Shown: positions 8,641 to 16,398 of the stretch, in pieces
Numbering within the stretch: position 1 is the first letter of the stretch
Layout of the letters: each line of letters begins with the position of its first letter
Source of the DNA: Oscillospiraceae bacterium
GTDB taxonomy: Bacteria; Bacillota; Clostridia; Oscillospirales; Acutalibacteraceae
Reading direction: 5' to 3'
DNA length: 64,000 nt
Assembly: GCA_015066625.1 (NCBI GenBank)
Contig: SVOC01000004.1
Span: 85,360 to 149,359 of the forward strand
The notes under the pieces: model-generated
Told to the model about the DNA's origin: nothing
Seen by the model: the letters and a program-made list of their open reading frames with translations, nothing else
Database searches by the model: none
Made by a program: the position numbers and the translations under genes

Positions 8641-10467
8641 TTATTTTATTCTCAGCCACACAAGCATATCGCTTGCACCTCTGTTGGCAAATGCAAAATA
8701 GGGAATAAGCTTTATTCTGCGTCTGATACCGTCATTGCGGTATGTGCGGTAAAGCGAGTCGGCGGGTGCATCCTCAAAGCCGTCAGCCTCAACGGTGTAT
8801 GCCTGCATTTCTTCATTGAAAGAAACTGAAGCGTTGAGATTTTCGCATATGCTCAGGTTGTTGAGAGGTACGCCGTTATCGATTTTTTCCGCACAGTAGA
8901 CTAAAGGTCCTCTGCAGAGAGCAACTCTGCCCACATCCGCTTCAACGGTGGGATTTGCACAAACAAGGCGGCATTCCATTGCAAAATCAAGGTTAATTTC
9001 TGTTTCATCATCCTTGATTTCAATGTATGCATAGCCTTTTTCTGTTTTATATGCACCGCTTACCGTGCAGTTTTCTGCCCAGCCGGGAATTCTGACGGCA
9101 AGGGTTTTGCCTGCCATACCTCTGACGGTGAGTTTAACTGCACCGTTGTTGGGATATTCCGTATTCTGAGTTATTTTTATGCCTTCAAACTCTGCTTGGG
9201 ACTCAAAATAATGATGAACAAAAACCGTATCATCGTTATACGTGTAGAGAATATCACCTATTGATGCAATCATTCTCGCAATGTTGGGAGGACAGCAGGA
9301 GCAGTCAAAAACTTCAAGACGCTGAGGCGTGTCATACGTACTTCCCTTGTACTGATAATACTCTATGTTTTTGCGATTTCTCTCCATATTGATTTCAAGA
9401 GGATTGACATAGAAAAATGCCTTTCCGCTGAGAGAAACACCTGCAAGAGCACAGTTATAAATGGCGATTTCCGCTATGTCGGCATAAAGTGAATCCGGCT
9501 CAATAAGGCTCATTCTTCTTGCAAAAAGAGCAAGTCCGATTGAAGCGCAGGTTTCCGAATATGCAACATCATTGGGCAGGTCATAATCCTCGGTGAAGCG
9601 CTCGCCGTAATGTGTGGAGCCTATACCGCCGGTAACGTACATCTGCTTTTCCGCAATGCTGAGGAAAAGTCTTCTGCAAGCATCATAAAGTGAGTCATCC
9701 TTCATTCTCAGAGCAAGGTCTGCCATTGCGCAGTAAAGATAGGTTGCTCTTACGCTGTGGCCCGTCGCTCTTTCCTGCTCACGGACCGGCTTATGTGACT
9801 GGTCGTAAGCGTGGCTTATGTAATAAGGGCTTTCTTCGTCTTTTTCGGATGTACCTCTTGTTTCAACAAAACGGCTGCTCATTTCAAGATACTTTTCATT
9901 ACCCGTGCAGTCGTAGAGTTTAACGAGAGCAAGCTCGATTTCTTCGTGACCGGGTGTGCTGAATTCCGCAGAATCCTCAATGAAAAATACTTTTTCAATA
10001 TAATCCATATAATCGCACATCAGGTGAAGGAATTTATCTTTACCTGTGGCTTTATAATATGCAATCGCCGCTTCCGTCAGATGGCCTGCGCAGTAAAGCT
10101 CGTGTGCCATACGGTTGACAAAACGGTTATCCGGCTCGCAAACGGTGAAATATATGTTGAAATATCCGTTTTCGTCACGGTTTTTTTCAATCAGGTCAAC
10201 AACGCCGTCAACCACCGCTTCAAGCTTTTTGTCGGGGCAGAGGTGAATGGTGTAAGCAACGGCTTCAATCCACTTGGCAATATCCGAATCCCAGAAAATA
10301 TGGGGTCGGTTGGGGTCGCCGTCTTTCCATTCGAATTTAAAAGCATCAAATCTGCCCGTATCCGAAAAACGGTCATATACCATAGGGATTGTGGCATTTT
10401 TATTGATTTCAAAGCGGTTTTTCCAGAAACCGCCGAGAGAAACTTTGTCAAAAGTAACAGCTTTCAT
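8641..10467 (-). CDS. Glycoside hydrolase family 127 (beta-L-arabinofuranosidase-like)
   Basis: 608 residues, no signal peptide, so it probably acts in the cytoplasm on imported oligosaccharides. It has the all-helical (alpha/alpha)6 pattern of GH127 early on (FWDSDIAKWIEAVAY, MAHELYCAGHLTEAAIAYY) and a beta-rich C-terminus. The Zn/catalytic set of the HypBA1 type is present: Glu305 and Cys307 in SETCAS, and Cys391-Cys392 in CSCCPPN. In HypBA1 the equivalent Cys pair includes the nucleophile. The usual substrate is a beta-linked L-arabinofuranose, though GH127 also includes other activities. It starts 12 bases after the 208-aa membrane protein, in the run that begins with gltX. Confidence 0.9.
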   Translation of the reverse strand: MKAVTFDKVSLGGFWKNRFEINKNATIPMVYDRFSDTGRFDAFKFEWKDGDPNRPHIFWDSDIAKWIEAVAYTIHLCPDKKLEAVVDGVVDLIEKNRDENGYFNIYFTVCEPDNRFVNRMAHELYCAGHLTEAAIAYYKATGKDKFLHLMCDYMDYIEKVFFIEDSAEFSTPGHEEIELALVKLYDCTGNEKYLEMSSRFVETRGTSEKDEESPYYISHAYDQSHKPVREQERATGHSVRATYLYCAMADLALRMKDDSLYDACRRLFLSIAEKQMYVTGGIGSTHYGERFTEDYDLPNDVAYSETCASIGLALFARRMSLIEPDSLYADIAEIAIYNCALAGVSLSGKAFFYVNPLEINMERNRKNIEYYQYKGSTYDTPQRLEVFDCSCCPPNIARMIASIGDILYTYNDDTVFVHHYFESQAEFEGIKITQNTEYPNNGAVKLTVRGMAGKTLAVRIPGWAENCTVSGAYKTEKGYAYIEIKDDETEINLDFAMECRLVCANPTVEADVGRVALCRGPLVYCAEKIDNGVPLNNLSICENLNASVSFNEEMQAYTVEADGFEDAPADSLYRTYRNDGIRRRIKLIPYFAFANRGASDMLVWLRIK

Positions 10468-10479
10468 AAAAGCACCTCT

Positions 10480-11106
10480 TTATCTTCTTGCTTTTGCCTT
10501 TTCTTCTTCGGTATCGCCGATTTCAATAAGGTAGTATGCGCCTGTCCATACAAGCAGACCGACAAAAATAAAGATAAATCCGTTCTGTATACCGCCAAGC
10601 ATAAGTTTATCGACAGAAACAAAGTTGCCTACGAGAGAAACAAGCCATCCGCCTGAAAACACATCAAAGAGGTTGATTGTTCCGTCTATGAAAAGACCTG
10701 CGGCAGAATTGAAGCAGGCAATCATAACGATTGTGCTTATAAGTCCGCCTGCGCTTGCAATAAGAACGGGAATACGTTTGTTGCTGCAGCAGGACCATAC
10801 AATAATGAAAAGAGAAATAAGGATAACAAGCACAAAGCATACAGCGCAGGTGATGAGTCTGCCTTTGATAGGATTAAGAGCTGCAGGCCAGCTGAAGCTT
10901 GCCGAAGTATCGCTGAATATCAAATCGTGCCACATTGCTTCCTTGCCTGTTATGACATCAATTATGAATTTGATGGAGAAGCTTTCTTCAAGGCCTGCAT
11001 CGACAAATGATGTTGACAGTTTGAAAAGGAACAAATCAACAAAAATGGCTACGGGGAAAACCGATGCCGCAATAAGGGCATTGACTATTCTGTAAAGAGC
11101 TTTCAT
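10480..11106 (-). CDS. Four-helix membrane protein, unknown function
   Basis: 208 residues with about four hydrophobic helices: near residues 8-28, 84-106 (ending in a Cys pair, SCCSN), 114-136 and 172-193. A long extracytoplasmic loop separates helices 1 and 2. The tail is charged (EIGDTEEEKAKARR). AAAGGA precedes the ATG. Not recognised. It lies 20 bases after glnS and 12 before GH127, on the same strand, so it is probably co-transcribed with both. Confidence 0.8.
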   Translation of the reverse strand: MKALYRIVNALIAASVFPVAIFVDLFLFKLSTSFVDAGLEESFSIKFIIDVITGKEAMWHDLIFSDTSASFSWPAALNPIKGRLITCAVCFVLVILISLFIIVWSCCSNKRIPVLIASAGGLISTIVMIACFNSAAGLFIDGTINLFDVFSGGWLVSLVGNFVSVDKLMLGGIQNGFIFIFVGLLVWTGAYYLIEIGDTEEEKAKARR

Positions 11107-11126
11107 TTTTACGATTCCTTTCGGTT

Positions 11127-12782
11127 TTATTTCCAGGATGAATTAAGAGCAACGGTGCGGTTGAAGACGATTTTTTCATCGGTTGATGTTTTGTCAACGC
11201 AGAAATAACCCTGTCTCATAAATTGGAAGGTGTCGCCGCATTTTGCGTCCTTGAGTCCGCCTTCAACAAGGCAGCCGTCAAGAATTTCAAGCGAACCGGG
11301 GTTAAGATGGTTAAGATAATTTTCTTTGCCGTCTGCCATAGGGTCTTCAGCATTGAAAAGACGGTCATAAAGACGGATTTCGCAGGGTACGCTGTCAGAT
11401 GCACTTACCCAGTGGATTGTACCCTTGACCTTTCTGCCGTCGGGAGCATCGCCGCCCTTGGTTTCGGGGTCGTAGGTGCAGTGAAGGCAGGTAACGTTGC
11501 CTTCTTCGTCGGTTTCCCAGCTGTTGCAGGTTATAAGATATGCACTCTTAAGGCGGACTTCGTTGCCGGGATAAAGTCTGAAATACTTCTTGGGAGGCTC
11601 AATCATAAAGTCGTCACGCTCAACGAAAATTTCTTTTGAGAAGTGGACGGTTCTTGTGCCCAGTTCGGGTTTGAGAGGGTTGATTTCAACCTCAATAGCT
11701 TCGCTCTGACCTTCAGGATAGTTATCGATAACAACTTTGAGAGGACGGAGAACAGCCATTGCACGGGGTGAGTTCTCATTAAGGTTATCTTTTACGCAGG
11801 CTTCAAGCAGACCGTAATCAACAACGCTGTCTGCCTTTGAAACGCCGATACGGTTGATGAATTCACGGATTGCGGCTGCGGGATAGCCTCTTCTTCTCAT
11901 ACCGCTGAGGGTAATCATTCTGGGGTCATCCCAACCGTCAACAATACCCTTCTGAACCATTTCAAGATTATATCTCTTGCTGGTTACGCAGTAGTTAAGG
12001 TTAAGACGGGCAAACTCAATCTGCCTGGGAGGCTCTTCAAAGCCTACTTCCTTGATGAACCAATCGTAGAGGGGTCTGTGATTTTCAAATTCAAGTGAGC
12101 AGAGTGAATAGGTTACGCGCTCCCTTGCATCCGAAAGAGGATGTGCAAAGTCGTACATGGGGTAGATGCACCACTTATCACCTGTCTGATGGTGGGGAAC
12201 ATGTGCGATTCTGTACATAACAGGGTCACGCATATTGAGGTTGGGCGATGCCATATCAATCTTTGCACGGAGAGTCTTTTCGCCGTTTGCAAATTCGCCC
12301 TTTGTCATTCTCTCAAAGAGGTCAAGATTTTCTTCAACCGAACGCTCACGGTAGGGGCTGTTCTTGCCGGGCTCCGTGAGAGTGCCTCTGTATTCTCTGA
12401 TTTCATCTGCAGAAAGGTCGCAGACATATGCCTTGCCCTTCTTGATGAGCTTTATTGCACATTCATAGATGAAATCAAAATAGCTTGATGCATAGAGCAC
12501 CTTGTTCCACTTGAAGCCAAGCCATTCGATGTCGGACTTGATTGCGTCAACATACTCAACATCTTCCTTTGAAGGGTTGGTGTCGTCGAGACGGAGGTTG
12601 CACTCGCCGCCGTATTTCTCAGCGGTGCTGAAGTCGATGCAGATAGCCTTCGCATGACCAATGTGAAGGTAGCCGTTGGGTTCAGGCGGGAAACGGGTCT
12701 GAATTCTGGTGTTCACGCCGTTGGCAAGGTCCTCATCAATAAAGTCATATATAAAATTCGAATTGGTGTTCATTTCTTCCAT
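11127..12782 (-). CDS. glnS: Glutaminyl-tRNA synthetase
   Basis: Class I synthetase that charges tRNA-Gln directly with glutamine. The N-terminal signature [17 protein letters not shown] (HIGH at residues 40-43), RLDDTNP, and the anticodon-binding beta barrels at the C-terminus are all GlnRS features. The second signature reads VTSKR, a variant of the KMSKS loop close to the MSKR seen in the family. Length (551) is standard. It starts 17 bases after gltX. Many Clostridia lack GlnRS and instead make Gln-tRNA with GatCAB, so its presence here, in tandem with GluRS, is informative. The first ATG is chosen because of AAAGGAC nine bases upstream. Confidence 0.95.
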   Translation of the reverse strand: MEEMNTNSNFIYDFIDEDLANGVNTRIQTRFPPEPNGYLHIGHAKAICIDFSTAEKYGGECNLRLDDTNPSKEDVEYVDAIKSDIEWLGFKWNKVLYASSYFDFIYECAIKLIKKGKAYVCDLSADEIREYRGTLTEPGKNSPYRERSVEENLDLFERMTKGEFANGEKTLRAKIDMASPNLNMRDPVMYRIAHVPHHQTGDKWCIYPMYDFAHPLSDARERVTYSLCSLEFENHRPLYDWFIKEVGFEEPPRQIEFARLNLNYCVTSKRYNLEMVQKGIVDGWDDPRMITLSGMRRRGYPAAAIREFINRIGVSKADSVVDYGLLEACVKDNLNENSPRAMAVLRPLKVVIDNYPEGQSEAIEVEINPLKPELGTRTVHFSKEIFVERDDFMIEPPKKYFRLYPGNEVRLKSAYLITCNSWETDEEGNVTCLHCTYDPETKGGDAPDGRKVKGTIHWVSASDSVPCEIRLYDRLFNAEDPMADGKENYLNHLNPGSLEILDGCLVEGGLKDAKCGDTFQFMRQGYFCVDKTSTDEKIVFNRTVALNSSWK

Positions 12783-12799
12783 TGTTGTTCTGTCCTTTC

Positions 12800-14458
12800 T
12801 TATTTCCAGCTTTCAACAGCTTCGCTGAGCCTTGCCTTTATTTCGTCTTCGCCGAGAAGATTCATTATGGAATAAAGGTCAGGTGTGTTTCTGCGTGATG
12901 TGAGGGCGATGCGGATAACCGTTGAAACATCGCCTACGTGGCCCTTGAAAGCATCGGGGTTTTTCTTGTATTCCTTGACATTGGGTGTGAAGCCCAGAGG
13001 CTCGCACATATCCTTGATTCTTGCAAACCATTGGTCTTTGTCGTCTGCAAGTGAGAATTCGCCGATATATTTTTCGGCTATAGCGGCGGCATCTGCCTTT
13101 GAAATATTTTCGGGCAGGGCATAGTCCGCGGTATAAAGCTCCTTGTAGAGATATGAGAAGTAATCCTTGACCTCGCTCCACTTTGCAATATCCTTGCGGG
13201 GTTTGGGATTTTCTCTGTCTATATTTACAGCCGCAGTGGAGAATTCGGGGTCTGCGGTAAACAGTGCATAAAATTCGGGGTCATAAATCTTTGCCCAGGC
13301 TGCAACATTTTTGTAGACCTGCTTGGCACTCATAACGGAGATAACGTTCTTGCTCACATCGTTAAGCTTTACAAGGTCAAACAGACAGCCGCTTGAACTC
13401 ATCTTTTTAAGATTGAAGGGGAACTTTGAAATATCCTCTTTGGGATTTGCTCTGCGCCAATCCTCGAAGTTTGAGTTGATGAGGGTCAGCAGATATTCAA
13501 GCACGCTTTCCTTGGGGAAGCCGCCTTCAACAAAATATCCCACAGCCGCTTCAGGGTCTTTTCTCTTTGAAAGCTTACGCTTGTCACCGGTTTCTTCATC
13601 GATTTTAAGAACCTGGGGTGTATGAGCATATTTGGGCACCTTGTATCCGCAGGCTTTGAAAAGCTCAATGTGCTTGGGTACGGATGAAATCCATTCCTCG
13701 CCGCGGATAACGTGGGTTGTTCTCATAAAGTGGTCGTCGCAGGCATGAGCGAAATGATATGTGGGAATACCGTCTGATTTGAGAAGAACTTCATCAATTA
13801 TGTTTTCGGGCATTTCGATTTTGCCTCTGATTACATCGTCAAAAACAACTTTTCCGTCACTGCCGCCCGAACGCAGACGGAGCACCCAGGGCTTGCCCTC
13901 TGCAAGGTTGCTTTCAATCTGCTCAAGTGTCAGGTCGCGGCATTTTGCCCATTTTCCGAAATAACCCCAGATAAGAGCATCGCCTTTTTCCTGCTCTTTG
14001 CGAAGGTCTGCAAGCTCGTCTGCAGTGCAGAAGCAGGGGTATGCAAGACCTTTTTCAACAAGGCTTTTTGCAACTGTCTGATAAATTTCCGCACGCTGAC
14101 TCTGGGTGTAAGGTCCGTACGCACCCTTTTCCGTGCCGAAGCCTGTTACGCCTTCGGTGAATTCAACGCCGAAGTAATCAAAGCCGTTGATTATGGCGGA
14201 AACACCGTCGTCAATTTCGCGCTTTTTATCGGTATCCTCAATTCTGAGGTATGAAACGCCCTTTGTTGCCTGAGCAGTAAGCACATCAACAAGTGCGCCG
14301 AAAAGTCCGCCGATATGAAGATAGCCTGTGGGTGACGGTGCAAAACGGGTTACTCTCGCACCTTCCGCAAGACCTCTTTCGGGATAGAGCTCCTCATAGT
14401 AGTCGGGGGTTTTGTCGATATGAGGGAAGAGAAGCTCTGCAAGTTTTTTGTTATCCAA
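12800..14458 (-). CDS. gltX: Glutamyl-tRNA synthetase
   Basis: Class I synthetase charging tRNA with glutamate. Motifs: [14 protein letters not shown] (HIGH equivalent at about 48-51), RIEDTD, and KLSKR as KMSKS. The start is most likely the TTG at 14458: AGGAG is at 14467-14471, eight bases upstream. An in-frame GTG at 14467 overlaps that ribosome site and cannot use it. This gives 552 residues, slightly longer than the common 480-500, the extra lying in the C-terminal anticodon-binding half. It leads the run gltX-glnS-membrane protein-GH127. Whether it also misacylates tRNA-Gln cannot be told, but the adjacent glnS makes a discriminating enzyme plausible. Confidence 0.94.
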   Translation of the reverse strand: MDNKKLAELLFPHIDKTPDYYEELYPERGLAEGARVTRFAPSPTGYLHIGGLFGALVDVLTAQATKGVSYLRIEDTDKKREIDDGVSAIINGFDYFGVEFTEGVTGFGTEKGAYGPYTQSQRAEIYQTVAKSLVEKGLAYPCFCTADELADLRKEQEKGDALIWGYFGKWAKCRDLTLEQIESNLAEGKPWVLRLRSGGSDGKVVFDDVIRGKIEMPENIIDEVLLKSDGIPTYHFAHACDDHFMRTTHVIRGEEWISSVPKHIELFKACGYKVPKYAHTPQVLKIDEETGDKRKLSKRKDPEAAVGYFVEGGFPKESVLEYLLTLINSNFEDWRRANPKEDISKFPFNLKKMSSSGCLFDLVKLNDVSKNVISVMSAKQVYKNVAAWAKIYDPEFYALFTADPEFSTAAVNIDRENPKPRKDIAKWSEVKDYFSYLYKELYTADYALPENISKADAAAIAEKYIGEFSLADDKDQWFARIKDMCEPLGFTPNVKEYKKNPDAFKGHVGDVSTVIRIALTSRRNTPDLYSIMNLLGEDEIKARLSEAVESWK

Positions 14459-14504
14459 AATACACACTCCTATAAACGATTATAATTTTACTTATACCCT
14501 ACTA

Positions 14505-14532
14505 TTATTACAGAAATTTTCCCAAGTATCAA
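14505..14532 (-). promoter_or_regulatory. Possible promoter of the gltX unit
   Basis: On the minus strand TTGATA (14527-14532) is followed after 16 bases by TAATAA (14505-14510), about 50 bases before the gltX start. The leader is only about 40 bases, too short for a T-box, and I see no T-box sequence. Confidence 0.4.
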
Positions 14533-14666
14533 GTATTAATTACAAATTTTTTCTGCGATATTGCTTCTTTTTTCAAATTCGTCACCCTGCAGGAATAAAA
14601 AAACGGTTTTCAGCCGAAAATATGAAGGAAAAACCTGCAATAAATAAACGGAAAGAGGTAAACTCA

Positions 14667-15356
14667 ATGAAAAAAAGCATAAGAAAATATCCCAATATTT
14701 ATGTTGCCCTTGCGGTGTGCCTTGTTGCGGTTGCAATCGGCACGGCAATCGGTTTTGTAAAATCTCCCGAAAAAACAACGGATACCGAAACATTCAGCAG
14801 AATCACGGTGCAGTGGAGCATGGAAGAAACAGAGCCGCTGACCGAGGAGGTCAACATCGGTATCAGCGGCATTGCGGATGAGAGAATTTATTCCGTAACA
14901 GAAGCGGAAACAGACGAAAGCAACAAGCCTTATTCAGGCAACTTCGCTCTGCCTATGGGTACGGATATTGCCAAGGATTACAGCAACGGTGAAATGGTTG
15001 AATCCAAAACAATGGGAGATTGGCGTGTGCATAACGGTGTTGATTTCGGCGGCAGTGCAGGTAACGAGGTTGTTGCGGTTTCAGACGGCAAAGTTATCTC
15101 CGTCACCGACGATATTTTCTGGGGTACTGTTGTTGAAATCGACCACGGCAACGGTATGACGGTGCGTTACTGCGGTATGAAGGAAGGAAGCTGTGTGCCC
15201 GAAGGTACAGAAGTTGAGAAATATGATAAAATCGGTTCTCTCGGTCACATTCCCGTTGAAATCAGCGACGAAGACCACCTTCATATTGAAGTGCTTATTG
15301 ATGGCGAGTATGTTGACCCCCTCAAAGCACTGAACAAAGTAGGTTTTGACGAATAA
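14667..15356 (+). CDS. M23 (LytM) peptidase, SpoIIQ-like
   Basis: Zinc endopeptidase that cuts peptidoglycan cross-bridges, or a forespore membrane protein of that fold. 229 residues from the ATG at 14667 behind GAAAGAGG; longer in-frame starts lack a ribosome site. One N-terminal membrane helix (about residues 8-28), an acidic linker, then the LytM domain. The full metal/catalytic set is intact: His122-x3-Asp126 in VHNGVDFGG, and His204-x-His206 in HLHIEV. The stretch KDYSNGEMVESKTMGDW just before His122 is typical of SpoIIQ proteins, which pair with SpoIIIAH in engulfment; clostridial SpoIIQ often keeps the zinc site. No partner gene is in the window, so the SpoIIQ role is inference. Confidence 0.88.
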   Translation: MKKSIRKYPNIYVALAVCLVAVAIGTAIGFVKSPEKTTDTETFSRITVQWSMEETEPLTEEVNIGISGIADERIYSVTEAETDESNKPYSGNFALPMGTDIAKDYSNGEMVESKTMGDWRVHNGVDFGGSAGNEVVAVSDGKVISVTDDIFWGTVVEIDHGNGMTVRYCGMKEGSCVPEGTEVEKYDKIGSLGHIPVEISDEDHLHIEVLIDGEYVDPLKALNKVGFDE

Positions 15357-15366
15357 AACAAAAACA

Positions 15367-15473
15367 CGCCGTAGGGCGTATATCACTTTCGGCAACGCAG
15401 AAAATATCACATTGTAAAGCGATATTTCATCCGTTCCTGCGGAACGGACATCACATTCCGCAGGAATATATTA
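15367..15473 (-). repeat. Array of short hairpins separated by GTGATAT (family C, copy 1, inverted)
   Basis: Read on the minus strand, four or five small palindromes are separated by GTGATAT or close variants (ATTCCTGCGGAAT, CGTTCCGCAGGAACG, ATCGCTTTACAAT, TTCTGCGTTGCCGAA, CGCCCTACGGCG). The order and sequence match, in the opposite orientation, the array at 43779-43902. Confidence 0.8.
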
Positions 15474-15474
15474 T

Positions 15475-15545
15475 GGCGGCTGCAGTGTGTGTCAGGCTCC
15501 CCATAGGCATTTTATGCCACCGTCAACGCAGCCGCCTTGTTTTTG
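15475..15545 (+). terminator. Large branched hairpin ending in a T-run
   Basis: Outer arms GGCGGCTGC (15475-15483) and GCAGCCGCC (15528-15536) pair perfectly. An inner hairpin GGCAT-TTT-ATGCC sits at 15506-15518. TTGTTTTT follows. It can terminate transcription from the M23 gene, but the 44-base interior is longer than a simple terminator needs. Confidence 0.65.
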
Positions 15546-15616
15546 AGGAAACATCCTCAATTCATTCTATGCCCGAGTGCCTGAATTGGGCATAATGAAT
15601 AAATTTTAAAAAACGC

Positions 15617-15645
15617 TTTACTTTTGCAATCCTTTGTGATATAAT
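15617..15645 (+). promoter_or_regulatory. rpsO promoter with extended -10
   Basis: TTTACT (15617-15622), 17 bases, TATAAT (15640-15645), with TG one base before the -10 (TGATATAAT). The same TTTACT-N17-TATAAT arrangement precedes prfB. Transcription should start near 15652. Confidence 0.85.
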
Positions 15646-15651
15646 CCGTTG

Positions 15652-15751
15652 TGCACGTGCCCGCTTCTCGGATTTCGGAGCAAACCTCAATGAGGTATTC
15701 ACCTGCCGTAACCTGGGAACCGAGGCAAATAATTAAATGAGGTGAAAAGAA
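15652..15751 (+). promoter_or_regulatory. Structured 5' leader of rpsO, possible S15 autoregulatory RNA
   Basis: About 100 bases between the predicted transcription start and the ATG contain several self-complementary pieces: CTCGGATTTCGGAG, CCTCAATGAGG and CCTGGGAACCGAGG. The last pair of GAGG-like segments lies just ahead of the ribosome site GAGGTGA, so alternative pairing could expose or hide it. S15 represses its own mRNA in several bacterial groups through unrelated leader folds, so this is a reasonable candidate, not a match to a known class. Confidence 0.5.
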
Positions 15752-16015
15752 ATGACACAGGCAGAAAAGACCGCAATCATGCAGGAATACGCTCTCCACG
15801 AAGGTGACACAGGTTCACCCGAAGTTCAGATCGCAGTTCTTACAAAGAGAATCAACGACCTTACCGAGCATCTTAAGGTGCACAAGAAGGACCACCACTC
15901 AAGACGTGGCCTCCTTATGATGGTTGGTCACAGAAGAAACCTTCTTGCATACCTTCAGAAGGTTGACATTGAGCGTTACCGTTCAATCATTGCAAGACTT
16001 GGTATCCGTAAATAA
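15752..16015 (+). CDS. rpsO: 30S ribosomal protein S15
   Basis: 87 residues, standard length. Contains the S15 signature [19 protein letters not shown], which contacts the 16S rRNA central domain, and starts with the usual [21 protein letters not shown] precedes the ATG. Its own promoter, structured leader and downstream hairpin suggest a discrete mRNA. pnp follows, the order conserved in many bacteria. Confidence 0.98.
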   Translation: MTQAEKTAIMQEYALHEGDTGSPEVQIAVLTKRINDLTEHLKVHKKDHHSRRGLLMMVGHRRNLLAYLQKVDIERYRSIIARLGIRK

Positions 16016-16024
16016 TTCGTCAAT

Positions 16025-16058
16025 AAAGCAGGCAGGAACTCATCTTGCCTGCTTTGTG
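16025..16058 (+). terminator. Terminator after rpsO
   Basis: Arms AAAGCAGGCA (16025-16034) and TGCCTGCTTT (16046-16055) pair perfectly; only a short T-run, interrupted by G, follows. It may be leaky, letting some transcription continue to pnp. Confidence 0.75.
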
Positions 16059-16190
16059 TCGTTTTAAAGGTCAGGTTAATATGTTAAAGTATTAGCCTGT
16101 TACCGCTTTAAATCGGCACAGAAAATGCATCTTTCAGGCGGCTGTTTTCCCCGGTTTTAGCGGTAAATCGAGTTTCTGAACAATTATGAA
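16059..16190. other. Gap before pnp without a clear feature
   Basis: I see no reading frame with a ribosome site and no strong promoter here. Small self-complementary stretches (CCGCTTTAAATCGG-like) are present but unconvincing. Together with the repeat at 16191-16324 it makes up the gap of about 380 bases between rpsO and pnp. Confidence 0.4.
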
Positions 16191-16324
16191 TTCGTAATGC
16201 ATAATGCGTAATTATTGACGGGTTACACCCGTACCCATTTCGTACGCACCCGTTAACAATCTTTTTATACAATCGGAGCGAAGCGACCCTTAATTACGAA
16301 TTGCGAATTAAGAATTACGAATTG
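16191..16324. repeat. AATTCGTAAT-type palindromic element (family A, copy 1)
   Basis: 134 bases with imperfect terminal inverted repeats built from AATTCGTAATGC / AATTCGCAATTCG-like units, beginning CAATTA and ending AATTG. Inside are small palindromes (GACGGGTTACACCCGT, GGAGCGAAGCGACC). A related element lies at 22091-22274. Confidence 0.8.
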
Positions 16325-16398
16325 ATCAGGGATTGGATTTATTGCTAAACCCAAACCTGCCGCCTGTGGAAATAAAATTTTACAGAGAGGTAAAAGAA

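Noticed and set aside
9811..10656. Long plus-strand open frame (281 codons) opposite the GH127 gene
   Set aside because: It is a shadow of the GH127 frame: no ribosome site, Phe/Val/Cys-rich composition, no family pattern.
14459..14666. T-box riboswitch ahead of gltX/glnS
   Set aside because: The minus-strand leader is about 40 bases, and no T-box sequence or specifier stem is visible.
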